From Lophium mytilinum (lineage: Eukaryota; Ascomycota; Dothideomycetes; Mytilinidiales; Mytilinidiaceae), in assembly GCA_010093605.1 (NCBI GenBank), contig MU004199.1:565609-629608 (forward strand): a DNA stretch of 64,000 nt. The letters run 5' to 3'. The notes under the pieces are model-generated. The model worked only from the letters and a program-made list of their open reading frames with translations. It did no database searches and was not told where the DNA came from. Positions within the stretch are counted from its first letter, which is position 1; every line of letters begins with the position of its first letter. Positions 10,099 to 22,343 of this stretch are shown here, piece after piece. Position numbers and translations under genes: made by a program.

Positions 10099-11278
10099 AG
10101 AATCAGAGAATAAGTCTAATGTAAATGGAAAGCTCGAATGAGGTGAACGCTACCTTGGGTGGTAGTGTTTACAGAGCGTAAGGGGACAAGAGAGTAAAGA
10201 GAAGAAATGGAATCTACAGGATTCGAACTCCCAGTCGGCGGCCTTCCGGGCATAGCGGGCTCGTGACGTCGAGAACGACGGCGAGGCTATGCTCAATACA
10301 CTGTGCTCTTAGCGCCGAGGATGGCGGGAAGCATGATAAGCCCATTGGAAGGTGACGCACTTTGGTTACGAAACACCAATCTTTGTCAATCCATATACCA
10401 TCAGTATGTCGAGGAAAAGGCTCATTTCCTTCTATTCACCTAAATGACTATCAATCTGTTGCCGCAATCATCGTATTGGAACACCCCAAACCTCTCGGTT
10501 CGTCATCTTAGCTTCCTTAATCACGTGGCTTGATCGTCGCCCTATGAACATACTAAGAGAGCAAGGACGTCCGTTTACAGCGTAGACCCAATGCGTTTCA
10601 CCTACTATCAATGCTGGCGTGCAGCCCAGCTCTATTGCGAAGTCGTTTGTCCCGTTGTAGAACTCTTTCCATTACTTCGATACTGTATCTCCTCCAAACC
10701 TTACTCACGACTCAAAACATCCCTCACGTCCCAATCAATAAAAGGGTAATTTGTAGTCTGGAAGTCTATACCATTCAACACTCGCCAGACGATCCAGCTT
10801 CTTGCATCATATTAGCACACTCTACAACTGCTGGGGGCACCTGGAACGGCTTTAAATTCCGAGATACGATGTAAAGGCCAACATAGTGGAGATTGGACTA
10901 CCTTTTGACAAAGCTGATACTTGCTAGCTAGGTGCTCCTAACAGCGGTGTTGAGTGAGCAAGAATGAAGCCGAAGCAGTGATGTATTCGTGTATTCGTGT
11001 GCCTAAAGTTATTCTAAGGTCCTATGCTTTCCATTCACCGTCGCGCAACTTCATTTCAAACCCATATAAACTCCATAGCGGCATCCACCTCGCTTGCTCT
11101 ATCACCATCAGTTCCCACAACCACTCTTCTTTCGCAAACACCCACTTGCCAAACATCCCAGAAACTGTGTTTGTGCGGTACTCTTGCAATGGAGCGCAAC
11201 CGTCTCCTCCCCAGCCTCCCTCCCGTCTCACTCCCCTCTCCACTATCCAATAATGTCCAGACCTCGACAACACCCGCA
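10099..11278. other. Intergenic with a dispersed repeat copy
   Basis: Apart from the repeat copy at about 10826-10975, I find no supported gene. A minus-strand GTTCGAATC at about 10215 resembles a Pol III B box, but no tRNA can be folded around it. 10611-10874 is an open frame that overlaps the repeat and shows no protein resemblance. Confidence 0.5.
10826..10975 (+). repeat. Dispersed repeat, copy A
   Basis: Begins CTGCTGGGGGCACCTGG, has the core ACGATGTAAAGGCCAAC and ends GGTGTTGAGTGAGCAAGA then ATGAAGCC. The core differs by about two bases from the copy B core GACTCGATGTAAAGGCCAAC near 20870, and the order and spacing of all three blocks are the same. No coding capacity. Nature unknown: possibly a short non-autonomous element or a worn LTR piece. 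Confidence 0.6.
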
Positions 11279-11684
11279 ATGGACTCCTCCACTGGTCGCG
11301 ACGTAGTCAACCGCTCCAATCTCAGGAATGAATCAGAGAAGTCTTCCAACGAAGGACACGAAGATACTGCCAACCAGGGCCAAGAGCTCGAAGAGACTAT
11401 TGATGACGACAAGTGGGTCGAGCAAATGCTCGCAGAGATTGCGAAGGTAGAGGAGGTACGCATGTCTTCGGGCTACCCCATGCTATTCACCACCCGACAA
11501 TCTGCTGACGGATAATGTAGGAACTTGATCGCATCGAGAAGCTCATCCCCCAAGCTCAGGGCCCTGTTTCCTCCCACCAAGCGCAAGCCTTGTCCAAGTC
11601 CACCGCAGAGCCTCCGAAAAGCATCGACTCGGCCGCTGAACGCCTTACCCGTCTACAGGAGGAACGACTCGCTCTGGAGGTACG

Positions 11685-11689
11685 ATTCG
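11685..11689 (+). repeat. Target-site duplication, left copy
   Basis: ATTCG directly before the 5' LTR; the identical ATTCG stands directly after the 3' LTR at 20246-20250. Five bases is the normal size for copia-type elements. Confidence 0.9.
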
Positions 11690-11819
11690 TGTTGGAAGTT
11701 ATCAATCTGACGCTCTTGGTCACGTGACTTCCGGGACTGCCGGTCACGTGCAGGCCTCTCCTGTAGTATATATGGGCGATGCCCCTTAAGTTAAATATAA
11801 TTAAGGATTTACTTTAACA
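11690..11819 (+). repeat. 5' LTR of the copia-type element
   Basis: 130 bases, TG...CA termini. It contains a pair of CACGTG-like sites in a short inverted arrangement (GGTCACGTGACTTCC and CCGGTCACGTGCAGG) and a TATATATGGG segment that could be the LTR TATA box. Differs from the 3' LTR at about nine positions, all transitions. Only its inner end is AT-shifted. Confidence 0.93.
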
Positions 11820-14800
11820 GGTTATAAGCCCGGGTACTCTATACCTCTAACCTATCTTTACTATATCTAATAGTTATTTTAATAACTCCCTTATAAAAAT
11901 ATTTACTTAATATAATACTAAAGAGAAGCTAAAAGCTAAAAATTCTACTAAGTATACCTTTTCTTCTATATTCTCTTCTATATATATAAAATTCCTAGAT
12001 AACCTTACTACTATTATATAGAATATAATTTTATATAATAAGTTTAAAAAGGCTATATACTATTTTATCTATTTCTACTACTTTTCTACTTCTTATCTTC
12101 TTCTATATTAAAAATACTATCTAATTTATATATTTAACTACTAAATATAAGTGTAGCTTAAGAAAGGGCTTTAAGTATAATATAGAATATAAATATTATA
12201 ACTAAATAAAATTGCCGCTACGCTGCCAGCGCACTTCTAAATAGTAAGAATAAAACTAAGAAAAAGAAGTTAAAGAATATATATAACTTAGCTAGTATAT
12301 ATTAAAATAGCGAGGGCTTATATAGTAAGAGCTAAAAGAGTAAATAAAGCTCTAAGAAACCTACTTTAGTTATACTAGTTGCACTAGTTAATAATAATAA
12401 CTTAGATAATAATAATAATAATAATAACTTAGAAGATAACCTATATTAAAGACTAGAGACTAGTTTAGATAAAGTAGAGAAATATAACTCTAACGCACCT
12501 ATACTACTACCTACGGACGATAAAAATAACTTATTATACCTGCCTAGCAATACTAACGCGGAACCTTAGCCGCACGCTAAGAAAATAACTAGTAAGTATT
12601 AGAAATGGAAAGCGTTTAAGCTAAGCCCGCTATAGTAACTAAGTCTACGCTAGATAAGCCTACTCTAGGCGGGTCTACTCTAGTAGAGTCTACTATTATT
12701 TCCGCGCTGTTAGAGTACTCTAATTAATAAGAACTATAATATTAGTAACCTAGATCTATAGGCCCGGGCGCAGGTTATAGAGGGGAATATTAATATACCG
12801 CTGTAAGAATATACTTAATAATATTAATAATAAAATAAGTACTTCTATTTATACCTAAATAGCCCCCTTTACTTCTATCTATAATAATACTTACTAATAA
12901 TATTAAATAACTCTAACTTAGTCTTACTAGAGAAGAAATAGAACGCTGCTATAAAGCTTCTTAAAGGCTAACTAAAACTAAAAGGTTTAAATAACTTTAC
13001 TAACTAGAATCTATACTTGCAGCTCTATATAGAAATATATAAGTTTACTACTATTCTTAATAGTACTAAGCCTTAACTAACTACTAGAAATATTACTATT
13101 AATATGTAGAAATCTAAAGACTATCTTATTTAAATACTAATTCTTAACCGCGTTAAATAGAAACCGCTCTAACTAATTTATAGAGTAAAGATAGCTTTTA
13201 AAATACTATAGCGCCTATTACGCTACTATACTATTAGAAATGTAACTAAGGTAAACAACCTATAAAAAGAGTACCTAGCTATTACCTATAATACTTTAAA
13301 ATCTATAGATAACTTCTATTAATAACTTAAGGTTGCTAATACTTAACTTACCGCCCTTAATCCTGCCTATAAAATGCCTAAATAGTTCTAGAACCTATAC
13401 TTTCTTAACGGCCTATCTAACGCCTTTATAGTATAGAGAGATAACTTCTTTAGTAATAATAAAGACGTTACTAAAGTTAGTTTTAAAATAGATTTTAATA
13501 ATATTAAAAGTAAAGTAATTACCTAGAAAGTATAAATGCAAGGTAGTAATATATACATTAACTTTATTTAAGATAGTAAATAGAATAGTAAGAAGACTAT
13601 AGACTAGCTTAAGGTATAACTAAAGAAAAAGAATACCTAGTTCTAGAAGTATATTAATATAGTTAAACCCTACTTAACCTATAATATAAGTAAAGGGGGG
13701 TATAGAAGAGAAGAATATATTACTCTAGCCTATTAACTCTATAGATAATAGAGTATATAATACGGAGGCTTATAAGGTCTAGCTATCTATAGCTAAGCTA
13801 GCTTATAATTAGGAGGATAAGGCCGCGGATAAGGGGGGAATAGCTCTAAGCGCTAGCAACTAAATAATATAGAAAGTATAAACTTTATAACTACCTTTAA
13901 AACTCTACTTCTACTATATAGCTCTAACGCATTATTATATATTATATAAACTACACTAATATTTCTGTAGAAATAGAATATAAATAATAAAATACGCTCT
14001 ATACCTAATATAACTGCCTTAATCTCTATATTATAAGATACTATTACTACTACGCCTTCTCTTAATAATAATATAACCTAGGTATAGTATATTAATAATA
14101 TACTAGAGCTAGTTTTCTTTATAAAGCTAATAATACTATATAGCTAATTCTAATAGTTTATAGACTTAAGCGCTTTAAGATATTATATAGGCGATATTAA
14201 ATTATTTAAAAGCCTATAACTATTACTATACTCTATAATAGTAATAGATATAGAGGGAAGATACATCTATAGATATAGTAAAATAGTTAATCTATAAGTA
14301 GATATCTATAGAGTAAAGAAGACCCTAATACTTATAAATATACTATATATTTTAGGCATTAACTTTAGCCTAATTTCTATTAACTAACTCTGCGGCCTAG
14401 GTATCTACTCCCTTATTAAAGAAGGCATCTTTAAAATTAGATAGAATAATACTAATAAAATTATTATAGTTACTAAAAGCCTAGGTTTAAATAACTTATA
14501 TATACTATATACTATTAACTCTATAGAGTCTATCTAGGCTATATAAGTCTTCTATATAGCTATTAAAGAAGATACTACTTTTATAGACCTATAGTACTAT
14601 TATATAGAATATATAAGTCTAGCGCGGATACTATAACTATAGAAAGTTATAAAAGGCGTTAACTTAAAGTCTAGGGGCCTTAAATACTATAAAATTTATT
14701 CTTTTACTAAAATGCAGCAACGGAACTTTACTACTAAAGCTACCTGCGCGTTAGCGCTACTTATATACATCTACCTTAATATTAGCGGACTATATCTAGC

Positions 14801-17439
14801 TACCTTCTAGGGAGAACGCTACTATCTTCTCTTTATATATAACTGCTCTAGGTATATATAGATAGAAATAATAAAGATAAAAGGTAAAGTAGTAGAAAAG
14901 ATCTAAAAGTTCTATATTATAATTAAAAATTAGTATAGCTATTAGCTAAAAATACTCTATAGTAATAACAGCGGCGAATTTATTAACTTCTTAGTTAAAT
15001 AGATCTACTAGAAATATAGAATTCTTTATAAACTTACTACTTCTTATAACCTAAAATAGAACGGCACGGCAGAAATTAGAAATAAAAAGATCTAGAATAT
15101 TACGTAAGCTTTACTTAAGAACGCTAATATATTTAAACTTACTTAGTTAGAACTAGTTAAGACTACTATCTATATTCTAAACTAACTACTAATTTCTAGC
15201 CTTAATAATAATATAATACTATATAAAGCCCTCTTTAGTAAGAAACTAGACCTCTCTTATATACGCGTTATTAGCTTAACTAGTTATATACCTATTCTAT
15301 AAACTATATTACTAAAGAAAATAAATAACTACACTTATAAGTATATCCTTCTAGGCTATAGTAGTACTTACTAATACTAAGTATAGTTACTAAAACTAGA
15401 ATAAATTACTCTTATCCAGCACGCAATCTTTAATAAGAAAGAAGTATATAAACCCTATAATTTCTACCTATAGATTAATGCAAACTAAGAAGCACTAGAA
15501 CTCCGCCCTACTAAGAAACAACCCTAGTCCTAGAAGAGGCTAAGAACCTAGACGCTTACTATTAACTAGCGTCTAGATAATAAGCTATAGCTATAATAAT
15601 AAGTTAAGACTAAGCTTAAGGGGGAACTATTATATTATATATAGTTAAAATATTATATTAGGGTTCTTATAACTAATACTAGTAATATCTATAATCTAAA
15701 TATAGCTAATATATAGAAACTTATAATTAAAGAGCTTATAGCTAAGGTTAAAACTATAATTACCCGCCTATAGTAACCTAACTTTATCTATACTAATATT
15801 AGCTATACTATATAAAGCCTAATATATATAGTTAAAGTACTTTAAGCCTATACCTATAATATTATTACTACATCTACTAAAACTAATTCTATAGAACCTA
15901 CTATATATAAGTAGGCTATATAATCTAAGTAATATACTAAATAGAATACAGCTATAAAAGATAAACTAGCCTTACTAGTAGAAAATAATATATAGTCTAT
16001 AGTACCCTATCTAAGAAATATAATAAAGGTTCTATAAGGTAAATAGGTATATAAACTTAAGCAAGATACTAATAGATATATTAGCCGCTTTAAAGTATAA
16101 TAGGTAGTACGCAGTTTTAAATAACGCTATAGAATTAATTTTAATAAAACCTTTACTATAATAGTTAAACTAATAAGCTATAAAGCCCTATTCGCCCTTA
16201 CTGCCTAAAATAGTTAGTATATCTATTAAATAGACATTAAAATAGCTTTTCTCTATAGTAATATTAATAGAGATATATATATAGAATTACTAGATAGTAC
16301 TAATACTTTAGGTTAAGTCTATAAGCTAAACCGCGCACTCTATAGTCTAAAATAGTTACCGCGCATTTAGTACTAAACGCTAGCTAAATTCCTAGTAATA
16401 GTTAACTACTTACTAGCTCTAGAGAACTATAGCATCTTTATCTATAAAGAAAATAGTATAATCTTAATAGTATATATTAATAACCTGCTAATTTTTAGTC
16501 TAAATAAAAAGAATATTACTAGCCTAAAGGCAGTACTTACTATACGCTTTAGCATAACTAATATAGGTAATATTTTCTACTACCTAGGTATATAAGTTAT
16601 AAGGGATAATACTATAGTCTACCTCTACTAGTTATAATATATTAATAAAATTCTTAAAGACTTTAACTTTAAAAACCTCTCTATAGTTAAATAACTAATA
16701 GTTAGTAATAGCTATCTACTACTAGCGCTAGATAAATACCGCGCCTTAGAGGAATTTAGGGTATATTACTAGTTAGCTATTAGATTACTAATATACTTTA
16801 TACTAGGCACGCAGCCTAATATTATATATATAATTTTATAAGTTAGTTACTTCTCTACTAATCTAATAGAAGCCTATTAGAGCGCTATTAAGAAGATCTT
16901 CTACTATTTTAAAGGTATAAAGACTCTTAGACTTATTTTTAGTAAAGTAAACCTTACTAGCTTCTCTAACACTAATTAGGTAAGAGATTATAACTAATAG
17001 TCTACTAGCGGATACGTCTTTAAACTTAGAAACGCCGCTATTAGCTAGTTATCTAAGCGCTAAAATATAACTATACTATTAAGCTATAAAGCTAAATATA
17101 TTACCGCAGCTAAAGTAGCTAAGAAAGCTATCTAGCTAGAATATCTACTAGCGCGCATTAGATATAAAGGGGACCCTAAAATTATACTACGCGTTAATAA
17201 TAAGGGCGCTATTAGCCTAGCTAAGAACCCTATTAGCTATAACTAGATAAAATATATTAAACTCCGGTAGCACTTCCTCCGCAAGAAAGTTAAGAAAGAA
17301 CTAATTAATATTAAGTTTATTAGTACTAAGGAATAAACTACTAATAGACTTACTAAGCTACTATTAGAAGATATCTTTAACTAATTTATTAAAAATATAG
17401 GCCTTAAATACTACCCCTAAAGCGTAAGTAAGGGGGAGT

Positions 17440-20115
17440 ATATACTAATAAAGCACGCCCTATATTAGTTATAGCTTATATTCTTTAACTAGCGCTAGTA
17501 AGGGCCTATAATACGCTACTCTATACTAAGAATTCTTTAACCTATATTAGTTATAGTAGTTAGTACTAGTAATTCTAGTAATCTATATTAGTTAGAAACA
17601 CCCCTAGATATACAGCCGGTCTACTTCTACGCTAGAAAACTAGCTTAGAAGATATATAGATATAAGCTATAATATATAACCTAATATTATATATAATATA
17701 TATATAATATAGAAATATACTCTAGAGTATAGAAGAACTAAGATAGTATTATCTTTACGCTAATAATATTAATAGCGTCTTCTTATATAATTAAGGTAGA
17801 AAAAGAACTATAGACTTACCTACCTACTATTCTAATACTAGATACTTCCCCTAATATCTATAACATTCTAAATAAAGAGGACTACTTTTATAATAATTTT
17901 ATATAATATATATATAATAACTATAAGTAGATATATATATTTAGACGGGACTTTAAGGGTAGAATATATAATAAGTATCTCTATAAAGCCTTACTACTAG
18001 GCCTAGAGCTAAAATAAGCTATATAGATAGCTACTATTAATACTATAGAACGCTATAACTATCTAGTTAACCCCTAGCGGCTAGAAATGTAAATTACCCT
18101 GCATAAAAATAATACTAAAAACTAGATTATAATATATATTAGTACTATATAACTCTAAGTCTATAATAGTATAAATATTTCTAGCCTTCTAGTTATTACT
18201 AATATTCTCTTTACGCTAAACCTTCTATATAATAGTATATCTAAATAATAGCTACTAGACTATAGGTTCCGCATTAAACCTAATAGAGGTTACTTAACCT
18301 ATAACTAGAATAATAGAGAAGACTATATTAACTCTATTATATATAGAATACTAGAATATAAAATTACTATTATTACTAACTATAATTATTACCTTATCTA
18401 TATATAGCCTAGTAATATATACTATATATAGTCTAGTAATATATAAGAACTCTTAGGTAGTATTTTCCCCTAAGAAGCTACCTATAATAATAATAAGGTT
18501 ATTACTAGCTATAAGAATACTACTAACTGTAGGGATTCTACTAACTATAGAGATACCGCTAACTATAGGGATGCCGCTAACTCTACTAACTAGCTAGCCC
18601 CTACACGCATTATATTATATTATAATTACCTTATTATATATTATATTATATTATTATTATATTATATTATACTACTATTACTTTATCTTATATTATTCTT
18701 ATATTATTATATACTACTACGCCCCTGCGCGTTCTAATATATAACTATAGTCTCTTTCTATATTTTAGAGAATATCTACTTTACTTCTATACTCTATAAT
18801 TAGTATACTTTATATCTAGCACTAAGTAATCTCTATATAGCTTAGTCCCTGCTCTATTATAACTTCTAAGTAGCTAACTAAGTATCTTATTAACTACTTC
18901 TTAAGCTCTAAGCCCTCTTAGGCCTATTCTATAAGCCCTAAGCACTCTTAGGCCTACTCTACCTCCCCTTAGCTAAGCTATCTTTTCTTAAAGCCCTTAT
19001 ATAGAGGCTATATAAGAAGAAGATACTAGAGATACTATAGAGTAAATAGAGGGTATACTTAATACTATAGAAACTATAGGCACTATAGAGAATACTAGAT
19101 ATACTACCCCTATCTCTAGATATATACGCTAAGTTCTAGTAGCTATTATAGTAATACCTCTACTACTAGCCCTTTAAGAGGAATATTACTACTACTCTAC
19201 TAGCGTATACTACTAAGGCCTAGAACTCTATATATCTAGAAAATCTACTACTTCTATACTATTAACTTTAACTATAGTTTTAATTCTAGTAGTAGAATTT
19301 ATCTACGCCCTAGAATATATAGATAGTAACTATAAAAAGGGTAGCCTACCTCTACGCTCCCCTACTAGGCTAAGTAGATACCTAATTATCTATAGTAGAG
19401 ACTAGACTACTATTAACCTAGATATTACTAATAGCCTAATTAGAACCTATAGTAGTATCTCTCTAGTTAATAGTACTTTTAATATCTATTTATATACTAC
19501 TTCTTACTCTTATAGCTTTTATATCTTCTATACCTACTATAGACTCTAGCTCTATCTAGCTACTTAAGCCTACCTTAATAATAGAATAGATACTTTTCTT
19601 AATAACTATATTATAGTTATAGACTTAGTACTACTATACTACTATCTTAAGAAAAATAACTAATATAAATATATTATTCTAGGTACTACCTACCTAATAT
19701 ATTACTTCTAGGTAATACTTATAGTTCTTAAAGGTGTTTAGAATAATATATAGTACTATACTAACTATAAAGCTATCTATAGCTACCTTAATAATCTAGA
19801 GAATAGACTAAGATTCTATCTTACTATAGTTATATAGGGATAGTATACTACCTTTACTACTAATAACTTAGCTTAGTAAGTATAAGTTAAAAAGGGGGGA
19901 ATTAAGCTAAGTATACTATTTTTTTACCTTTTATTACTAACTATATTCTCTCTCTCTATACTTAGTCTTTTATACCTGCTTATACTAGCTCTAATAGTAG
20001 CCTTAGGTATTTAGTCTTAAAGCCTAGTATAATACTAGCTATCTTATTATTATATATATATACCTTATTCTAGTAGAAGTCCTACTAATTACTATAAGCT
20101 TTAATTAAGTGGGAG
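17440..20115 (+). other. Extra 2.7 kb in the copia-type element between RNase H and the 3' LTR
   Basis: After the RNase H trace there is a purine tract (AAGGGGGAGTA at about 17430) that looks like a polypurine tract, yet the 3' LTR begins only at 20116 after a second purine tract. The stretch between has the same RIP composition and no recognisable domain. It includes an 18-base tandem repeat of about three units at 18521-18590 and a repeated TATATTAGTTATAG word at about 17470 and 17550. It could be an additional reading frame of an unusual copia lineage, or a nested older element. Fossil; many breaks. Confidence 0.5.
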
Positions 20116-20245
20116 TGTTAGAAGTTATTAATCTAACGCTCTTGGTCACGTGACTTCCGGGACTGCCGGTCACGTGCAGGCCTCTCCTGTAGTATATATG
20201 GGCGATGCCCCTCGAGTTGAATACAATTAAGGATTCACTTCAACA
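20116..20245 (+). repeat. 3' LTR of the copia-type element
   Basis: 130 bases with TG...CA ends, matching 11690-11819. Here the left (inner) end is the AT-shifted one and the right end keeps its C and G, the mirror image of the 5' LTR. Confidence 0.93.
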
Positions 20246-20250
20246 ATTCG
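20246..20250 (+). repeat. Target-site duplication, right copy
   Basis: ATTCG after the 3' LTR, identical to 11685-11689; the host exon continues from 20251. Confidence 0.9.
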
Positions 20251-20827
20251 AGCAACTTAGTGAAGACGCTACGCAGACGCAAGACGAACTCGGCCAGCTC
20301 CAAATAGCAAATAACAAGTGGCGCGAAGAATTCGAGCTCGCGCGCTCCACGCGGGGAGACCTCTCGGACGTCGAGCAAGAGGTTGACAAGCTTGGCAAAA
20401 AGTTCAATCATATCAAGGAACGGCAACGACAGATCCTTGAGGAGTGCCGGCAGATCGTAGACAGGCTGAGGGAGCTCACGACCCTGGAGGAGGTACGTAT
20501 ACTGCACTACTTCATAGTATATACAACAAGATGTAGTGCTAAACGAGAATCTAGGAGCTTGTTCGCACCCCTTAGACAATAGCCCACCTAGGCGTAGGGA
20601 CAACAGTGTTTGCAAGTGGATGAGCTTGAAATTATGCCATGAACTCAGTGTTATGCTCTTTGGTCCGCACTTGATGGCTTAGAATAGCTCAAAAGGCTAC
20701 AAGGGTGCGCAGATCTTCTCAGGGTCGAGGCCTAATTCACGTTGTCGGGTCGACACATCCTCAAGTAGCCTGATTCAAGACTGGTTTTCATAATACAATA
20801 CCAAGACATAAGTTTGGGCACCTCTTG

Positions 20828-20980
20828 CGACTGCTTGGGGCACCTCGATAAGTGTGAAATATTCCGACTCGATGTAAAGGCCAACGCAATGGATATCAGA
20901 CTAGCTCTTGAGAAAAGCTAATTACTAGCCGGGGCACCCCTTACAGTGCCGTCAAGTGAGCAAGAGTGGAGCCTGAGGAG
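20828..20980 (+). repeat. Dispersed repeat, copy B
   Basis: Starts CGACTGCTTGGGGCACCTCG, core CTCGATGTAAAGGCCAAC, ends GCCGGGGCACCCCTTACAGT followed by GTCAAGTGAGCAAGAGTGGA. GGGGCACC stands near both ends. Same orientation as copy A; the two flank the split host gene at about 300 bases on either side. Confidence 0.6.
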
Positions 20981-21280
20981 TGCAATATCCATGTCCCGCG
21001 CGGGTCTTCTTTCCCGCGGTTTTCAAATCTTCAGGCTTGTGAAAGAGCTCCACTCTCCAAAGTTCTGTTTTCACCGTCACAGCCACCTACCGTGTCTCGA
21101 GATCCCTCAACCCTCCCCTAAACGCGCGATTCCTCCTAAGACAGGCCTTGGCCTTCAGGGCTGCAATACTAAGGACGTCTTACAGCCGCTCTGTATTATT
21201 TCTATTCTCTATGTAACTCCCTCGGCAACCTTGACCTGGCACCCTCACTATGCACCCACTGAACTGTTCCGGCTCCTTTT

Positions 21281-21800
21281 ACTTACATCTCCTACATTTC
21301 CTACATTTCTTACATTTCCTATATTCCCTACATTTTCAATACATTTCCTACATTACTCCTATTACTCCTATTACTCTTATTACTGCCTTTGCTCGCTTTG
21401 CTGCCTTTGCTCGCTTTACTGCCTTTGCTCGCTTTACTGCCTTTGCTCGCTTTGCTGCCTTTACTCGCTTTACTGCCTTTGCTCGCTTTACTGCCTTTAC
21501 TCGCTTTACTACCTTTGCTCGCTTTACTGCCTTTGCTCGCTTTACTTGCTTTACTGCTTTGCTCGCTTTACTTGCTTTACTGCTTTTACTCCCATTACTG
21601 CCTTTTCTACCTTTACTTCTTTTAATACCTTTACTTCTTTTACTACCTTTTACTGCCTTTACTAGCTTTACTGTCTTTACTCCTTTTACTACCTTTACTC
21701 GCTTTGGTGCGTTTACTACTTTTACTCCTATTACTGCTTTTACTCCCAATGCTGCTTTTACTCCTAATACTGCCTTTACTCCCATTACTCTCATTACTCC
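21281..21800 (+). repeat. Pyrimidine-rich minisatellite, 18-base core unit
   Basis: Starts as CTACATTTC-type units, passes to about ten near-perfect units of ACTGCCTTTGCTCGCTTT (with ACTCGCTTT variants) and ends in ATTACTCCT/CCCATTACT units. Units grade into each other, as in a minisatellite growing by slippage or unequal exchange. The last part shares the TTACTCC(C/T)A word with the arrays near 56.1 and 56.4 kb. Confidence 0.85.
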
Positions 21801-22343
21801 CCAACCCGCCCCAGATACCGCATCGGCCCTCCGCCCCTTTTGTCCCATCACACGCCGTATAGCCACCTAAAGCCTCACATCCACCAACCCAGCGCCAAAC
21901 CCCTCTCTATCACCTCCCCTACACCCTGCCAACCCTCTCCCCTCCGCAACTCTCGCGTGTTATGATTTTCGGACGCAAAGAAGGACCTTGAGTTGGCGGG
22001 CGGGTAGCTGTGCTGGCTTGCCATATATTTTCAATATCTGCAAGACCGTCTTAATACAGGGGTGGTTTATCTTGTTTATACTCTATCCGCACAGCATGCT
22101 GAAGAATGTTGGTCGTCTCTGTTTCTTGGTTTTCAGGTGTGTGATTAAGGAGACCTATCATTTATAGTCACGAGCTGTGAGTCTGGTAAAATAGTCTGCC
22201 ACTGTTACCCATAGGGTTCCCATAATCTAGAAGCGATGCCATGTTCCATATAGCGGAGTCTGAGCTGCCTCTTGACTAGCCAGCTATTCATCGACAGCGG
22301 CGAATAAGAGACACAAGAATTAATTAAGACCTCAGAGATGCCC

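Larger units (their letters stand above)
11690..20245 (+). mobile_element. Ty1/copia-type LTR retrotransposon, RIP-degraded fossil
   Basis: 8556 bases bounded by 130-base LTRs and a 5-base target duplication, inserted in a host exon on the same strand. A primer-binding-like stretch follows the 5' LTR, and a purine tract AAGTGGGAG precedes the 3' LTR. Decayed traces appear in the order integrase-like (about 14.6-15.3 kb), reverse transcriptase (about 16.1-16.7 kb, with remnants of the TAFL and YVDD-type motifs), RNase H (about 17.0-17.4 kb), which is the copia order. The interior is extremely AT-rich with TG/CA nearly gone, the signature of RIP, and carries very many breaks in every frame, so it is not capable of expression. 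An extra 2.7 kb lies between the RNase H trace and the 3' LTR (separate entry). Insertion is probably young in spite of the sequence decay, because RIP acts within one sexual cycle. Confidence 0.93.
11279..20575 (+). pseudogene. Small coiled-coil host gene split by an LTR retrotransposon
   Basis: Host exons are 11279-11455, then 11521-11689 interrupted by the element, resuming 20251-20492, and 20555-20575. Without the element (11690-20245) and one copy of the 5-base target repeat, the exons total 609 bases, an open frame for 202 residues. The first intron (11456-11520: GTACGC..GCTGAC..TAG) and last intron (20493-20554: GTACGT..CTAAAC..TAG) have normal signals. The protein is charged and helical: DDDKWVEQMLAEIAKVEE, ELDRIEKLIP, ERLTRLQEERLALE, then QLSEDATQTQDELGQLQIAN and KKFNHIKERQRQILEECRQI, i.e. 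coiled coil over most of its length. I do not recognise it; a kinetochore- or scaffold-type coiled-coil subunit is possible but unproven. No other damage is seen in the host exons, so the insertion looks recent or polymorphic. ATG 11279 was chosen as the last before the acidic helix; ATG 11189 is also in frame. Confidence 0.75.
20576..22343. other. Intergenic with dispersed repeat and minisatellite
   Basis: Holds repeat copy B (about 20828-20980) and a long pyrimidine minisatellite (about 21281-21800). The 239-, 206- and 172-residue open frames across the minisatellite come from the repeat being stop-free in several frames at once and are not counted as genes. Confidence 0.55.

Noticed and set aside
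10205-10325. tRNA-like stretch on the minus strand: GTTCGAATC (B-box-like) and a 5-base stem GCATA/TATGC in anticodon position
   Set aside because: The T stem does not pair in the canonical register, no 7-base acceptor partner is present and the loop would need an odd intron; not a functional tRNA. A tRNA-derived repeat remains possible.
12340-12440. Microsatellite-like (AAT)n run inside the AT-rich block
   Set aside because: Part of the decayed retroelement; adds nothing separate.
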